This document shows positions 54,033 through 63,740 of a stretch of 64,000 nucleotides of DNA, one piece after another. The stretch lies in the NCBI RefSeq assembly GCF_003602235.1, contig NZ_QZVS01000076.1:1-64000 (forward strand), given 5' to 3'. Under the pieces are notes generated by a model that worked only from the letters and a program-made list of their open reading frames with translations, ran no database searches and was not told the DNA's origin. Within the stretch, counting starts at the first letter, position 1. Every line of letters begins with the position of its first letter. Source of the DNA: Cryobacterium melibiosiphilum. GTDB taxonomy: Bacteria; Actinomycetota; Actinomycetes; Actinomycetales; Microbacteriaceae. The position numbers and the translations under genes were made by a program.

Positions 54033-55492
54033 TTGTTGAACCTCTTGTCGAGCTTGTTGGAAAGCATGGTGAGCAGGTTGATGACGATGAAGTAGATCGC
54101 CGCGACGATCAGCAGGGTCTCACCGGTGCGGAAGTTGGCGGCGTAGATCTGCTGCCCCTGGTAGGTCAGCTCGGCGAAACCGATCACGGCGAGCAGCGAG
54201 GTGTCTTTCAGGGTCATCACGAACTGATTGATGAAGGAGGGCGTCATGATCTTCACGGCCTGCGGCAGCACGACACGACGCATCGTCGTGACGTAGCCGA
54301 GGCCCAGGCTGCGGCCCGCTTCGGTCTGGCCGGCGTCGACGGACTGGATGCCGCCACGCACGATCTCGGTCATGTATGCGCCCGCGTTCAGGCTCAGGGT
54401 GAGCACGCCCGCGGCGAGCACGTCGATCGGCTGCCCGGTCAGCTGCGGCAGGCCGAAGTAGAAGAAGAATGCCTGCACGAGCAGCGGGGTGCCGCGGAAG
54501 ATGCTGACGTACGTGGTGGCGATTCCACGCAGGATGCGGCTCTCCGAGACCGTGAAGAACCCGAACAGCACGCCGAGCACGAGCGCGATGAGGATCGACA
54601 GTGCCGTGGCGAGCAGGGTCAGGCCGAGGCCTTTCATGAGGGCCGGCGCGCTGTCGCTGAGCAGACCGAAGAAGCTCGTGTCGCTCGACGCGGCGGGGGC
54701 ATCCAGATAGGTGTCGAGAATGTCCTGGTAGGCTCCGCTGGCCTCGAGCTCGGCCAGGCCGGCGTTGAAGGCGGCGAGCAGTTCGGGGTTCTGGCCTTTG
54801 TTGACGGCAAAACCGTAGGAGCTGCCCTGTTCCTTCTCGGTGACCGACTTCAGGCCGTTGTTCTGGTTGATACCGTAGGCGAGCACCGGGTAGTCGTCGA
54901 AGACGGCGACCGAGTTGCCGGCCTTGACGTCGTCGTACATCGTCGCGGAGTCGGCAAGGGCCTTGACCGTGAACCCGTATTCGTCCTTGATCGAGTTCGC
55001 GAAGGTCTCCCCCTCGCTGCCGCGCTTGGCGACGACGGTTTCACCGGCGAGGTCGGCGTACGCGGTGATCTCGGTGTTGGCTTCAGCGACGGCCATCTGC
55101 ACGCCCGAGTCGAAGTACGGATCGGAGAAGTCGAAGATCAGTTCGCGCTCGTCGGTGATCGACATGCCGGCGATGACCCCGTCGACCTGGTTGGACTGCA
55201 GCGCCTGCAGCGCCGCGTCGAAGCCGAGGGACTGGATCTCGACGGTGAAGCCCTGGCTGGCGGCGATGTCCCGCACCAGGTCCATGTCGATGCCGGTCAG
55301 CTCGCCGTCTTCGCGGTACTCGAACGGCGCGAAGGTGGTGTCGGTGCCGATGATGTAGGTCTCGCCACTGACCTCGGTACTGGGGCTGCTCGCGGCGGCG
55401 GCGGTGACGCCGACGAAGCCGCCAGCGAGGGCCACGAGCGCCGTGACGGCGAGCGTGAATTTACCAGCCCGGGAATGTGGAATTTTAGACAA
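54029..55492 (-). CDS. Fused substrate-binding protein and permease of an amino-acid ABC importer
   Basis: 487 residues. A signal peptide (about 1-34, [24 protein letters not shown]) leads into a cluster-3 binding domain ([35 protein letters not shown]) to about residue 270. A HisM/GlnP permease domain with five helices follows from about 285; the EAA loop is [15 protein letters not shown]. Most bacteria encode these as separate genes, so binding domain and channel are tethered here, as in lactococcal GlnP. It is followed directly by its ATPase. Confidence 0.93.
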   Translation of the reverse strand: MSKIPHSRAGKFTLAVTALVALAGGFVGVTAAAASSPSTEVSGETYIIGTDTTFAPFEYREDGELTGIDMDLVRDIAASQGFTVEIQSLGFDAALQALQSNQVDGVIAGMSITDERELIFDFSDPYFDSGVQMAVAEANTEITAYADLAGETVVAKRGSEGETFANSIKDEYGFTVKALADSATMYDDVKAGNSVAVFDDYPVLAYGINQNNGLKSVTEKEQGSSYGFAVNKGQNPELLAAFNAGLAELEASGAYQDILDTYLDAPAASSDTSFFGLLSDSAPALMKGLGLTLLATALSILIALVLGVLFGFFTVSESRILRGIATTYVSIFRGTPLLVQAFFFYFGLPQLTGQPIDVLAAGVLTLSLNAGAYMTEIVRGGIQSVDAGQTEAGRSLGLGYVTTMRRVVLPQAVKIMTPSFINQFVMTLKDTSLLAVIGFAELTYQGQQIYAANFRTGETLLIVAAIYFIVINLLTMLSNKLDKRFNK

Positions 55493-55526
55493 AGTGGAAC
55501 CATTTCTGATCAGGAGGAGGCCGCGC

Positions 55527-55548
55527 GACCGATCAACGGCGATCGGTC
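55527..55548. promoter_or_regulatory. Dyad upstream of the amino-acid ABC operon
   Basis: GACCGATC-N6-GATCGGTC is a perfect eight-base inverted repeat 35 bases before the start of the fused transporter gene. It could be a repressor site or a hairpin in the leader. The remaining sequence up to 55,670 shows no gene. Confidence 0.45.
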
Positions 55549-55673
55549 AGGCTGATTCGGCAGCGGATGCCGAGGGCTGGCCGCCGTGCGGCCGTCACGC
55601 TCACACGCGCGAATCATAAACACCCGTTCGAACGAGCCTACCGTGGGGCCTCGTGCGACCGACTCGACGACAC

Positions 55674-55704
55674 ACAAAAAGGGCCCCACCGAAGTGGAGC
55701 CCTT
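55674..55704 (-). terminator. Rho-independent terminator of yceI
   Basis: The stem AAGGGC/GCCCTT continues as CCAC/GTGG with a CGAA loop. On the minus strand it is followed by a run of T. It begins 18 bases past the yceI stop. Confidence 0.85.
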
Positions 55705-55721
55705 CCAGGAATAACCGGGGG

Positions 55722-56279
55722 TTACGCGTTGAGCGCAGCCTGCAGTTCGAGGGTGATGGTGACCTTGTCGCCGAGCAGCATTCCGCCGGTTTCGAGGGCG
55801 GCGTTGTAGGTCAGGCCGAAGTCCTCGCGGTTGACCTCGGTCTTGGCGGTGGCGCCGAACTTGTAGTTGCCGTAAGGGTCTCCGCCGAAGCCGCCGAATT
55901 CGAATTCGAAGGTGGCCGGCTTGGTGACGCCCTTGATGGTGATGTTGCCGTCGACGAGGTAATCGCCCTTGACGAGGCGCATTCCGGTCGAGGCGAAGTC
56001 GATGGTGGGGTACGTCTCGGCGTCGAAGAAGTCGCCGGTGCGCAGGTGGCCGTCGCGGCCGGGCTCGTTGGTGTTGATCGAGACGACCTTGGCCGACGCG
56101 GTGACGCTGGACTCGAGCGGGTTCTCACCGGTCACGAAGGTCGCGTCGAAATCATCGAAGGTGCCCTTGACCTTGCTGATGACGATGTGACGGATGCTGA
56201 AGCTCACCGAGCTGTGCGTCTTGTCGATGGTCCAGGTTCCGGCCTTGTAGCCGGGAATGGTCGTGATGGTCTCGCTCAT
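55722..56279 (-). CDS. YceI-family lipid-binding-type protein
   Basis: 185 residues from ATG 56279; an upstream in-frame ATG at 56339 lacks family sequence. GTWTIDKTHSSVSFSIRHIVISKVKGTFDDFDA and HLRTGDFFDAETYPTIDFASTGMR are the YceI signature blocks, forming a lipocalin-like beta barrel that binds a polyisoprenoid chain. No signal peptide is present, so it is cytosolic here, as in many actinobacteria. The exact role is unknown. It is monocistronic. Confidence 0.9.
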   Translation of the reverse strand: MSETITTIPGYKAGTWTIDKTHSSVSFSIRHIVISKVKGTFDDFDATFVTGENPLESSVTASAKVVSINTNEPGRDGHLRTGDFFDAETYPTIDFASTGMRLVKGDYLVDGNITIKGVTKPATFEFEFGGFGGDPYGNYKFGATAKTEVNREDFGLTYNAALETGGMLLGDKVTITLELQAALNA

Positions 56280-56383
56280 GGGTGCTCCTCGCGTGAGTGG
56301 GGCCGATGAAATTTCGCCCTCGGATGTATGCAAGCGCATGTATGCCGGGGTTATTCCCCGATCCGAAAACTGTTCACCGGGTG

Positions 56384-57529
56384 TTATCCCCCCGTTGTGC
56401 CGGACTCATCGGGATCGGCGAGCGAGCGTCGTAGTTCCAACACGCGCCGGGCGTTGTCGTCCACGAGCTGCTCGTCGATCCGGCCGTCCGCGACCGCGGC
56501 AGCGAGGGCGCCGATCAGGGTCGGGATATCAATGCCCTCGGCGGCGGGGATCTGCGGCAGGACATAGAGCAGCATGGTGTTGCCCGCGGCGAGCGCCGCG
56601 ATCGCCGTCGCGACCGGGTCGGCGTACTGGGGAAGCCCGGTGTGTTTCAGCATGAGCATGTCGTCGGTGATGATGACCCCATCGAAATCGAGCTCGTCAC
56701 GCAGTATCTCGTGCCACTCGGGTGACAGGCTGGCCGGTCCGGCATCCACTGCACCGTATTCGAGGTGTCCGAACATCACGAGTCCGGCTCCGGCATCGAT
56801 ACCCGCCGTGAACGGTGGGGCGACATCGGTGAGCCAGTCGTCATACGACATGCCCGTGGTCGGCACCGAGACATGGGAATCCCCTGCCGCGGCACCGTGC
56901 CCGGGAAAGTGTTTGAGGGTGCTCTGCACCCGGCCGGTCTCCCCGGCGACCGCCGCGGCGACCCGGTCGGCGGCGGATTCCGCAGTCGTGCCCAGAGCCC
57001 GGTCGTAGAGGAACGCGCCGGGCCCGGCGGGAACATCGGCCACGATCCCGAAGTTCACGTTGATGCCCGCCTGCTCGAGCAACGAGCCACGACTCGCGAA
57101 CGATTCGGTCGTGGCCGTGAGCGGCAGGGCGCGCAGCGCCTCGCCGCCCGGTGCCACGTCACTCGGAATGCGCGAGACAGCCCCGCCCTCCTGGTCGATG
57201 CCGATCAGCAGCGGAAGTCCCGGTTCGGCGCTGAGGGCCGCCGTCATAGTCGACAGTTGCTGCATCGATCCGGGCACGTTGTCCCCCATCAGGATGAGCC
57301 CGCCCAGGTCATGGATGTCGACGAAGGACCGCAGCGCGGCGGCATCCGTGCCCGGATGGTGCAGCATCAGCAGGCTGGACACCTTCTCGCTCAGGGTCAT
57401 CCCGGCGAGCCGGGTCTCAGCGTAGAGCTCGACGGCCGTCGGCCCGGGAACCAGGCTGCAGCCGCTGAGGGCGAGTGGCAGAAGAACGAGCAGGGCCAGC
57501 GAACGCCGGGCCCGTCGAAATGCATGCAT
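56384..57529 (-). CDS. Lipoprotein glycoside hydrolase family 3 enzyme, NagZ-like
   Basis: 381 residues from ATG 57529. A lipoprotein signal peptide (RRARRSLALLVLLPLALSGC) has its lipobox cysteine at residue 24. The GH3 domain carries GIDQEGGAVSRI, STLKHFPGHGAAAGDSH (the loop with the catalytic His of NagZ-type enzymes) and VIITDDMLM (the nucleophile Asp region). It probably removes N-acetylglucosamine from wall fragments outside the membrane. A longer open frame continues upstream but is antisense to the DUF2236 gene and has no domain character. Confidence 0.88.
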   Translation of the reverse strand: MHAFRRARRSLALLVLLPLALSGCSLVPGPTAVELYAETRLAGMTLSEKVSSLLMLHHPGTDAAALRSFVDIHDLGGLILMGDNVPGSMQQLSTMTAALSAEPGLPLLIGIDQEGGAVSRIPSDVAPGGEALRALPLTATTESFASRGSLLEQAGINVNFGIVADVPAGPGAFLYDRALGTTAESAADRVAAAVAGETGRVQSTLKHFPGHGAAAGDSHVSVPTTGMSYDDWLTDVAPPFTAGIDAGAGLVMFGHLEYGAVDAGPASLSPEWHEILRDELDFDGVIITDDMLMLKHTGLPQYADPVATAIAALAAGNTMLLYVLPQIPAAEGIDIPTLIGALAAAVADGRIDEQLVDDNARRVLELRRSLADPDESGTTGG

Positions 57530-57592
57530 GCTCGATGCTAACCTCCCGGTGACCCCACCACTTCCCCCAACAGCTCCGGACGGGAAACCCTC

Positions 57593-58369
57593 ATGCACGA
57601 ACTCGCCGGGGAAAGTGTGCTGATCGCGGCCGGGGGGCGCAGCATCCTCTTGCAGCTCGCGGATCCGCAGATCGGCCACGGTGTCGCCGACCACAGCAAC
57701 TTTGCGCAGCGGCCGCTCGATCGCCTGAACGGCACGCTCAGCTATGTCTACGCGATCGCGTGCGGAACGCCGGCCGAAGCCGCCCACGCGACGGCCCGGG
57801 TCAACCGGGCGCACAAGCCCGTCCAGTCCGACGGCGCGGGTGGCGGCCCGGCCTACAGCGCGTACACCCCGCAGCTGCAGCTCTGGGTGGCCGCGACCCT
57901 GTATGACTCCGCGATCACGATGTACGAGCTGATCTACGGCCGACTCGATGACGATCGCGCCGACGACATCTACCGGGAGTATGCCGCACTCGGCACGGCC
58001 CTGCAGGTTCCACCGGGACTGTGGCCGGCCACCCGCGCCGATTTCGCGGCGTACTGGCAGCGCCGCCTCGGTGAGCTCGCGACGGATGCCGCCACCCGCT
58101 CGGTCGCGCGCCAGCTGCTGCACTCCCCCACGGGACCGCTCTGGCTGAAGCTTGGAATGCCGTTCGCGCGTTTTCTGACCATTGGGCTGCTGCCCGCCCA
58201 CGTGCGGGACCTGTTCGACCTGGAGTGGACGCCCGGCGCCGAGCGCCGTTTTCGCCGCACCCTGCGCGTGATTCGCGCGGTCTATCCGGCGCTGCCCGAA
58301 CGGATACGACACTGGCCGAAGAACCACTACCTGCGCTCCCTGCGCGCGTCGATGGCGGCGGTAGGGTAG
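57593..58369 (+). CDS. DUF2236 / MpaB-family oxygenase-like protein
   Basis: 258 residues. The pattern (LQLADPQIGHGVADHSNF, RLNGTLSYVYAIACGTPAEAAHATARVNRAHKPV, WVAATLYDSAITMYELIYG) fits DUF2236, a helical haem-dependent family that includes latex-clearing protein and the fungal oxygenase MpaB. The histidines in GHGVADH and RAHKPV are candidate haem ligands. The substrate is unknown. It is divergent from the lipoprotein gene with a 63-base gap. Confidence 0.85.
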   Translation: MHELAGESVLIAAGGRSILLQLADPQIGHGVADHSNFAQRPLDRLNGTLSYVYAIACGTPAEAAHATARVNRAHKPVQSDGAGGGPAYSAYTPQLQLWVAATLYDSAITMYELIYGRLDDDRADDIYREYAALGTALQVPPGLWPATRADFAAYWQRRLGELATDAATRSVARQLLHSPTGPLWLKLGMPFARFLTIGLLPAHVRDLFDLEWTPGAERRFRRTLRVIRAVYPALPERIRHWPKNHYLRSLRASMAAVG

Positions 58370-58412
58370 ACCTTACCTTTCACACGGTACGAGCTACACG
58401 GCGAGGTGGGTC

Positions 58413-58913
58413 ATGACGCAGCAGCCCGGTTCGGCGGCGCAGCCCACCCCCGTGCTGGACTCGGTGGACCGGCACCTCATCGCCCTGCTGAGCCACGATG
58501 CCCGGCTGAGCATTCGTGCGCTCGCCACCGAGGTGCACATCTCTCGCACGAGCGCACACACCCGGGTGCAGAACCTCGTGCAGATGGGCGTCATCACCGG
58601 CTTCGGAGCCCGGATCGACCGCAAGGCCCTGGGGCTGCACGTCTCCGCGATCGTGGTCGTGAAGATCGGCGCGGTCTCCTGGAGCGAGATCGCCGAACGG
58701 TTGGCCGACCTGCCGTTCGTGGAGAGCGCCCAGGCGGTCAGCGGCGACATCGATATCATTCTCACGGTCAGCGCCCCCGACCACGAACAACTCGGCCAGG
58801 CGATCCTGCGGGATATCCACAGTATGCCGGGAGTGCTGTCGACGAGGTCGCACGTGATCCTCGAAGAAATCGTGGGGCATCCGCCGGGTACCGTTCCGGA
58901 CGCCTGGCCCTAA
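58413..58913 (+). CDS. Lrp/AsnC-family regulator of branched-chain keto-acid dehydrogenase
   Basis: 166 residues. The AsnC helix-turn-helix (VDRHLIALLSHDARLSIRALATEVHISRTSAHTRVQNLVQMGVITGF, about 18-64) is followed by a RAM ligand domain (SAIVVVKIGAVSWSEIAERLADLP). It lies 110 bases before the E1-alpha gene on the same strand; relatives called BkdR in other bacteria respond to branched-chain amino acids and control such operons. That role is inferred by position. Confidence 0.85.
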   Translation: MTQQPGSAAQPTPVLDSVDRHLIALLSHDARLSIRALATEVHISRTSAHTRVQNLVQMGVITGFGARIDRKALGLHVSAIVVVKIGAVSWSEIAERLADLPFVESAQAVSGDIDIILTVSAPDHEQLGQAILRDIHSMPGVLSTRSHVILEEIVGHPPGTVPDAWP

Positions 58914-59023
58914 ACCCGCGCCGGTCGGGGCCAAACGGCTGATGCGGGGGCCGAGGCGAGCCATCCGTTCACAACTGGGACACGCTGCTGGTGGGCGGAC
59001 GGGTGAGGGCCCACAGTTGCCCC

Positions 59024-60190
59024 ATGACCCTCAACGTTGAGAGCACCCTCGGCGAGCGCACCCCGCCCCAGCCGGCCCCGGTTTCTGCCAGCGATGGGGC
59101 CGCGCCGCCGCTGCGCCTGATCGATGACACCGGCCACGCCGTGCCGGCCGCTGAATCCGGCGGTTTCCCCCTGCCCCCACTGGCCACCCTGCTGCGGTTG
59201 TATCGGCAGATGGTCGTCGCCCGGCGCTTCGAGGCGCAGGTCACCGCGCTCACCCGGCAAGGGCGCCTGGCCACCTATCCCTCGGCGCTCGGGCAGGAGG
59301 CCTGCGAGATCGCGGCCGTCGCCGCGCTCAGGCCCGAAGACTGGCTGTTCCCGACCTACCGGGACAGCATCGCACTCCTCACCCGCGGGGTGCCGCCCCA
59401 GCAGATTCTCGCGTCGTTCCGCGGCGACTGGCACAGCGGCTACGACCAGCAGGCGCACCGCTGTGCCCCGCAGACCACGCCGCTGGCCACCCAGGCGCTG
59501 CATGCGGTGGGCCTCGCAACCGCTGCGAAACTGAAACGGGACAGTACCGTCGCGCTGACCCTGCTCGGCGATGGCGCCACCAGCGAGGGTGACGCCCACG
59601 AAGCCTTCAATTTCGCCGCGGTCTGGCAGGCTCCCGTCGTCTTTCTGGTGCAGAACAACCAGTTCGCGATCAGCGTTCCGCTCGACAAGCAGATGCACTG
59701 CCGCACGATCGCCGACAAGGCCATCGGCTACGGCATGCCCGGCTACTACGTGGACGGGAACGATGTCGCGGCGATGTTTGCCGTGCTGACGGCCGCGGTC
59801 GAACGGGCTCGCAGCGGCGGCGGACCCACCCTGGTCGAAGGCCTCACCTACCGCATCGAGGCGCACACCAATTCGGATGACCCGAGCCGCTACCGCGCTG
59901 CGGCCGACGTCGACGTGTGGCGCGGCCGGGACCCGATCGAGCGGCTGAAGAAGTACCTGGTCGGTCAGGAGGCCCTGCCCGACGCCGAGCGTGCGGACAT
60001 CACCCGCGAGGCCGAGGCCCTGGCCGCAGCCACCCGGGAGTGCATGACCCGGCAGGCGACGCCCGACCCGCTCGAACTGTTCGACCACCTCTATTCGCCG
60101 ACGAGCCCGCGGCCGGCGCTCGCCGAGCAGCGCGCATTCCTGGCGGCGGAACTGGCCGCAGCGGCGAACGATGCGAGCGTGACGCCGTGA
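59024..60190 (+). CDS. 2-oxo acid dehydrogenase E1 alpha subunit
   Basis: 388 residues from ATG 59024. The ThDP motif LLGDGATSEGDAHEAFNFAAVWQAPVVFLVQNN (GDG...NN) is complete, and MVVARRFEAQVTALTRQGRLATYPSALGQEA is the standard N-terminal block. The E2 downstream and the AsnC regulator make the branched-chain 2-oxo acid dehydrogenase the most likely identity; the acetoin or pyruvate version is possible. The stop overlaps the E1-beta start (GTGA at 60187-60190). Confidence 0.88.
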   Translation: MTLNVESTLGERTPPQPAPVSASDGAAPPLRLIDDTGHAVPAAESGGFPLPPLATLLRLYRQMVVARRFEAQVTALTRQGRLATYPSALGQEACEIAAVAALRPEDWLFPTYRDSIALLTRGVPPQQILASFRGDWHSGYDQQAHRCAPQTTPLATQALHAVGLATAAKLKRDSTVALTLLGDGATSEGDAHEAFNFAAVWQAPVVFLVQNNQFAISVPLDKQMHCRTIADKAIGYGMPGYYVDGNDVAAMFAVLTAAVERARSGGGPTLVEGLTYRIEAHTNSDDPSRYRAAADVDVWRGRDPIERLKKYLVGQEALPDAERADITREAEALAAATRECMTRQATPDPLELFDHLYSPTSPRPALAEQRAFLAAELAAAANDASVTP

Positions 60191-61232
60191 CGCTGACCAC
60201 GGATGCGGCGGGCCCGGCCGACGCCGCCGCATCCGTCGCCGGAGGGCCGGCTGTCGCAGAGCCCGAAACGCTGAGCATGGCGGCCGCGCTCAACTCGGCG
60301 ATCCGCGATGCGATGGCCGACGACCCGACGGTCGTGCTGTTCGGCGAAGACGTCGGCCCGCTCGGCGGAGTGTTCCGGGTCACCGACGGTCTCTACGCCG
60401 AATTCGGCGAGACCCGGGTGAGCGACTCGCCGCTCGCGGAGTCCGGCATCGTCGGCACGGCGATCGGCATGGCGATGTACGGCATGCGTCCGGTGGTCGA
60501 GATGCAGTTCGACGCCTTCAGCTACCCGGCTTTCAGCAGATCGTGTCGCACGTGGCGAAGATGCGCAACCGCACCCGCGGGGTGATCACGCTGCCGATCG
60601 TGATCCGTATCCCCTACGCCGGCGACATCGGCGGGCTGGAGCACCACTCGGACTCGTCGGAGGCGTACTGGACGGCGACGCCCGGGCTGACGGTGGTGAC
60701 GCCGTCGAACCCGGCGGATGCCTATTCGATGCTGCGCGAAGCCATCGCGAGCGACGACCCGGTGATTTTCATGGAACCCAAGAGCCGGTACTGGACCACG
60801 GCCGAACTGACCCTGCCGGTGCACACCGCGCCGATGACCCGTGCCGTCGTGCTGCGGGAGGGCACGGACGTGACGCTGCTCGCCTACGGCCCCACGGTGA
60901 AGACCGCCCTCGCCACCGCGGAGCAGGGCGCCGAGGAGGGGCTTTCGATCGAGGTCATCGACCTGCGCAGCCTGTCGCCGTTCGACGATGCGACGGTCAG
61001 CGCGTCAGTACGCAAGACCAGCCGGGTGGCCGTGGTCCACGAGGCCGCCCAGTTCGGCGGTTACGGGGCCGAGGTCGCCGCCCGGCTCACCGAGCGCAAC
61101 TTCTTCTCCCTGGCGGCGCCGATTCTGCGCATCACCGGGTTTGACATCCCCTACCCGGCGCCGAAGCTCGAGGAGCATTTTCTGCCGAGTCCTGACCGGA
61201 TTCTCGCGGCGCTCGCCGGCTGGGAGTGGTGA
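60187..61232 (+). pseudogene. 2-oxo acid dehydrogenase E1 beta, frameshifted
   Basis: The gene begins at GTG 60187 and codes normally through GEDVGPLGGVFRVTDGL and VVEMQFDAFSYPAF. Near 60534 the frame shifts. Normal sequence resumes one frame over as QQIVSHVAKMRNRTRG, then IPYAGDIGGLEHHSDSSEAYW to the end at 61232. A single missing base at TTTCAGCAG (expected TTCCAGCAG or TTCGAGCAG) explains everything. The first frame stops at 60585. Both halves are otherwise well conserved, so this is a fresh mutation or a sequence error, not an old pseudogene. Confidence 0.88.
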
Positions 61233-62530
61233 CCGTGGGTGTGACCGAATTCCCGCTCCCCGACCTCGGCGAAGGCCTGACCGAGGCGCAGATCGTCAGC
61301 TGGCTGGTCAAACCGGGCGATACCATCGAGATCGACCAGCCAGTCGTCGAGGTCGAATCGGCGAAATCGATCGTGGAGCTGCCGTCACCCTGCGCCGGGG
61401 TCGTCGGGACGGTGTTCGGGGCGCCCGGGCAGACCGTGCAGACCGGGCAGGTTCTGCTGACGGTGTTGGCAGCGGATGCTGCGGCATGGGAAGTTGGACG
61501 TCCCGGGTCGGCCTCGGGCGCGGTTCTCGTGGGCTATGGCACGGTGGACCGAGCCCGCTCGACCCGGCCGGTCGCGATCGGCCGCTTCGGGCCGGGCGCG
61601 CAGGTGCGGGTGCGGGCTGCGGCGTGGGCGGCGGTGCACTCCCCCGTGGTGTCACCACTCGTGCGGCGACTGGCCAGTGAGAACGGTTTCGACGCGAGCG
61701 ATTTGACCGGCACCGGGCCTGAAGGACTGGTCAGCCGCGTCGACGTCGAGGAGCACATTCGACAGCGGGCACACCGTGCCCAGGACGCGGCAGCACGATC
61801 GGACCGCACGGAGGATGCGGACGCGCAGTCGGACACGAGAGGGGACATCCGCATCCCCATCACGGGTCTGCGGAGGGTGGCCGCCGAGCGGCTGGCCCGC
61901 TCGCGGCGGGAGATTCCGGAGGCGACGATCTGGGTCGACGTCGACGCGACGGAGCTGTTCGTAGCGCGAGACCGGATGCTGGCCGCGACCGGGGAGCGGT
62001 TCAGTGTCACCGCCCTGATCGCGCGGTTCGTGGTGGCGGGGCTGGGGCGGTATCCGCTGCTGAACGCATCCGTCGACACCGCGAGCCAGGAGATTCTGCA
62101 GCACGCACGCATCAACCTGGGCCTGGCCGCTCAGACATCGCGGGGGCTGATGGTTCCGGTCGTGCACGGCGCCGAGGCCCTGTCGACGCGGCAACTGCGG
62201 GATGCGATCGCCGGGCTCGTCGGGCAGGCCGAGGACGGCACCTTTGCGCCGACCGCGCTGACCGGCGGCACATTCACGCTGAACAACTTCGGCGCCCTCG
62301 GCGTGGACGGCTCGGCGGCGATCATCAATCACCCCGAGGCGGCTATTCTCGGCATCGGGCGCATGATGGAGAGGCCGTGGGTTGTGAACCATGAGCTTGC
62401 CGTGCGCACCGTGGTCGAGCTGTCGATGGTGTTCGACCATCGGATCTGCGACGGCGGCACGGCGGCCGGATTTTTGACCTTCGTCGCCGGGTGCATCGAG
62501 AACCCGGTGAGCCTGCTCGCCGAGCTGTAG
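61229..62530 (+). CDS. Dihydrolipoamide acyltransferase (E2) of 2-oxo acid dehydrogenase
   Basis: 433 residues. The lipoyl domain has its lysine at about 46 (VESAKSIVELPSP). A peripheral-subunit-binding domain lies at about 140-177 (SPLVRRLASENGFDASDLTGTGPEGLVSRVDVEEHI). The C-terminal catalytic domain ends with the active-site HRICDGG at about 404-410. One lipoyl domain is the usual number here. GTG 61229 gives a four-base overlap with E1-beta; GTG 61226 is an alternative. The E3 gene is not in the window. Confidence 0.92.
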   Translation: MTVGVTEFPLPDLGEGLTEAQIVSWLVKPGDTIEIDQPVVEVESAKSIVELPSPCAGVVGTVFGAPGQTVQTGQVLLTVLAADAAAWEVGRPGSASGAVLVGYGTVDRARSTRPVAIGRFGPGAQVRVRAAAWAAVHSPVVSPLVRRLASENGFDASDLTGTGPEGLVSRVDVEEHIRQRAHRAQDAAARSDRTEDADAQSDTRGDIRIPITGLRRVAAERLARSRREIPEATIWVDVDATELFVARDRMLAATGERFSVTALIARFVVAGLGRYPLLNASVDTASQEILQHARINLGLAAQTSRGLMVPVVHGAEALSTRQLRDAIAGLVGQAEDGTFAPTALTGGTFTLNNFGALGVDGSAAIINHPEAAILGIGRMMERPWVVNHELAVRTVVELSMVFDHRICDGGTAAGFLTFVAGCIENPVSLLAEL

Positions 62531-62605
62531 GGGTGCCGGTCCGCTCGTCTTGCCAATACGGCATGAGCATTTGCGCCCGTGTCACCCGACCGGCATCGTA
62601 GAACC

Positions 62606-63289
62606 ATGAGCCACGACCACCACAGCCACGACAGTCCCGACAGCCACCGATCCGACGATGCCGCGCAGGACCCGGCCACCTTCTGGGAGAACCGCTACAG
62701 CGCCGCGGGCCAGTCCTGGAGCGGCCGGCCCAACGCGGCCCTCGAGCGCGAGGCCGCGGGCCTGACCCCGGGAACCGCCCTCGACCTCGGCTGCGGCGAA
62801 GGCGGCGACGTGCTCTGGCTGGCGCGCGGCGGATGGCGTGTCACCGGTGTCGACATCTCCCCGAGTGCGCTGGCCCTCGGCGCGGCGAGCGGCGGGGTGA
62901 GCGGCAGCATCCGCTGGCTGCAGGCCGATCTGGCCACGTGGCAACCCGACGAGACCTACGATCTCGTCACCGCTCACTTCCTGCACTCCCCGGTTCAGCT
63001 GCCGCGCGAGGTGATCCTGCGCCGGGCGGCAGCCGCCGTCGCGCCGGGCGGGCTGCTGCTCATCGTCGGGCACGCCGGGGTTCCGCCGTGGGCGGAGCAC
63101 GCCCACGAGCACGACACCGCCTCGCTGCCGACCCCCGAGGAGGTGTTGGCGGCGCTCGACCTTCCCACGGAGGAGTGGACCGTGGTGACGTGCGCCGAGG
63201 TGGAGCGCCTGGCTACGGCTCCCGACGGCACCCAGGTCACGCTGGCCGACAGCGTGCTGAGCATGCGCCGCACCACCCCGGCGCCCTGA
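62606..63289 (+). CDS. Class I SAM-dependent methyltransferase
   Basis: 227 residues from ATG 62606. A histidine-rich N terminus (MSHDHHSHDSPDSHRSDD) could bind metal. Motif I is ALDLGCGEGGDVLWLARGG and the acidic loop is VTGVDISPSAL, followed by LVTAHFLHSP. It is of the TehB/thiopurine-like small-molecule type; the target is unknown. CATCGT lies six bases before the ATG and no ribosome site is seen. An ATG nine codons upstream is less likely. Confidence 0.85.
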   Translation: MSHDHHSHDSPDSHRSDDAAQDPATFWENRYSAAGQSWSGRPNAALEREAAGLTPGTALDLGCGEGGDVLWLARGGWRVTGVDISPSALALGAASGGVSGSIRWLQADLATWQPDETYDLVTAHFLHSPVQLPREVILRRAAAAVAPGGLLLIVGHAGVPPWAEHAHEHDTASLPTPEEVLAALDLPTEEWTVVTCAEVERLATAPDGTQVTLADSVLSMRRTTPAP

Positions 63290-63418
63290 GCGGCAGCGTG
63301 CCGCCGACGCGCCGACGCGATGTCGACAAGTGACAGTGGAGAGCGAGCCACCCTCGTATAGCGGGGTCGCGGCCGCACAGCTGCCTCTTATCGACAGCGC
63401 CCGGCGCGAGTGGACTCG

Positions 63419-63676
63419 TTAGAGGTCCTCGCCCGCGTCCGAGCCGGACCGTGCCCGAAACCCCATTACGGAGCGGTTGCGGCCGCTGGATGCGCTGTCC
63501 CACGGCCCGCGGGTGGCCATGGCCACCACAACCAGTCCGATTGCCAGGATTGCCCAGTCGAGGCGGCCCGCCAGGCCGGAAATCAGCCTCAACAAGCTGA
63601 GAGTGACCAGAAAGGTGCCCACCGAAAACAGAAGTCGGGTCACGCGATAACTAAACCATTCTCCCCGTTTGTTCAT
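63419..63676 (-). CDS. Small two-helix membrane protein
   Basis: 85 residues. MNKRGEWFSYRVTRLL precedes two hydrophobic helices (LFSVGTFLVTLSLLRLISGL and WAILAIGLVVVAMA), and the C terminus is polar. Codon usage is ordinary and the frame is closed at both ends. No family is recognised. A plus-strand frame overlaps here but lacks hydrophobic or domain character. Confidence 0.5.
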   Translation of the reverse strand: MNKRGEWFSYRVTRLLFSVGTFLVTLSLLRLISGLAGRLDWAILAIGLVVVAMATRGPWDSASSGRNRSVMGFRARSGSDAGEDL

Positions 63677-63740
63677 GTCTCGAGCCTACGCCCCTCCCGG
63701 CTCGCACCGCTCGGAACGCTGCGGCGCGTACGGTGGTCAG

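Noticed and set aside
57530..58327. N-terminal extension of the GH3 gene upstream of its lipoprotein start
   Set aside because: The extension is antisense to the DUF2236 gene, and a standard lipoprotein signal peptide begins at 57529.
60520..60550. Programmed ribosomal frameshift in E1-beta
   Set aside because: No slippery heptamer or downstream stem is apparent, and E1-beta enzymes are not known to use frameshifting. A one-base loss is simpler.
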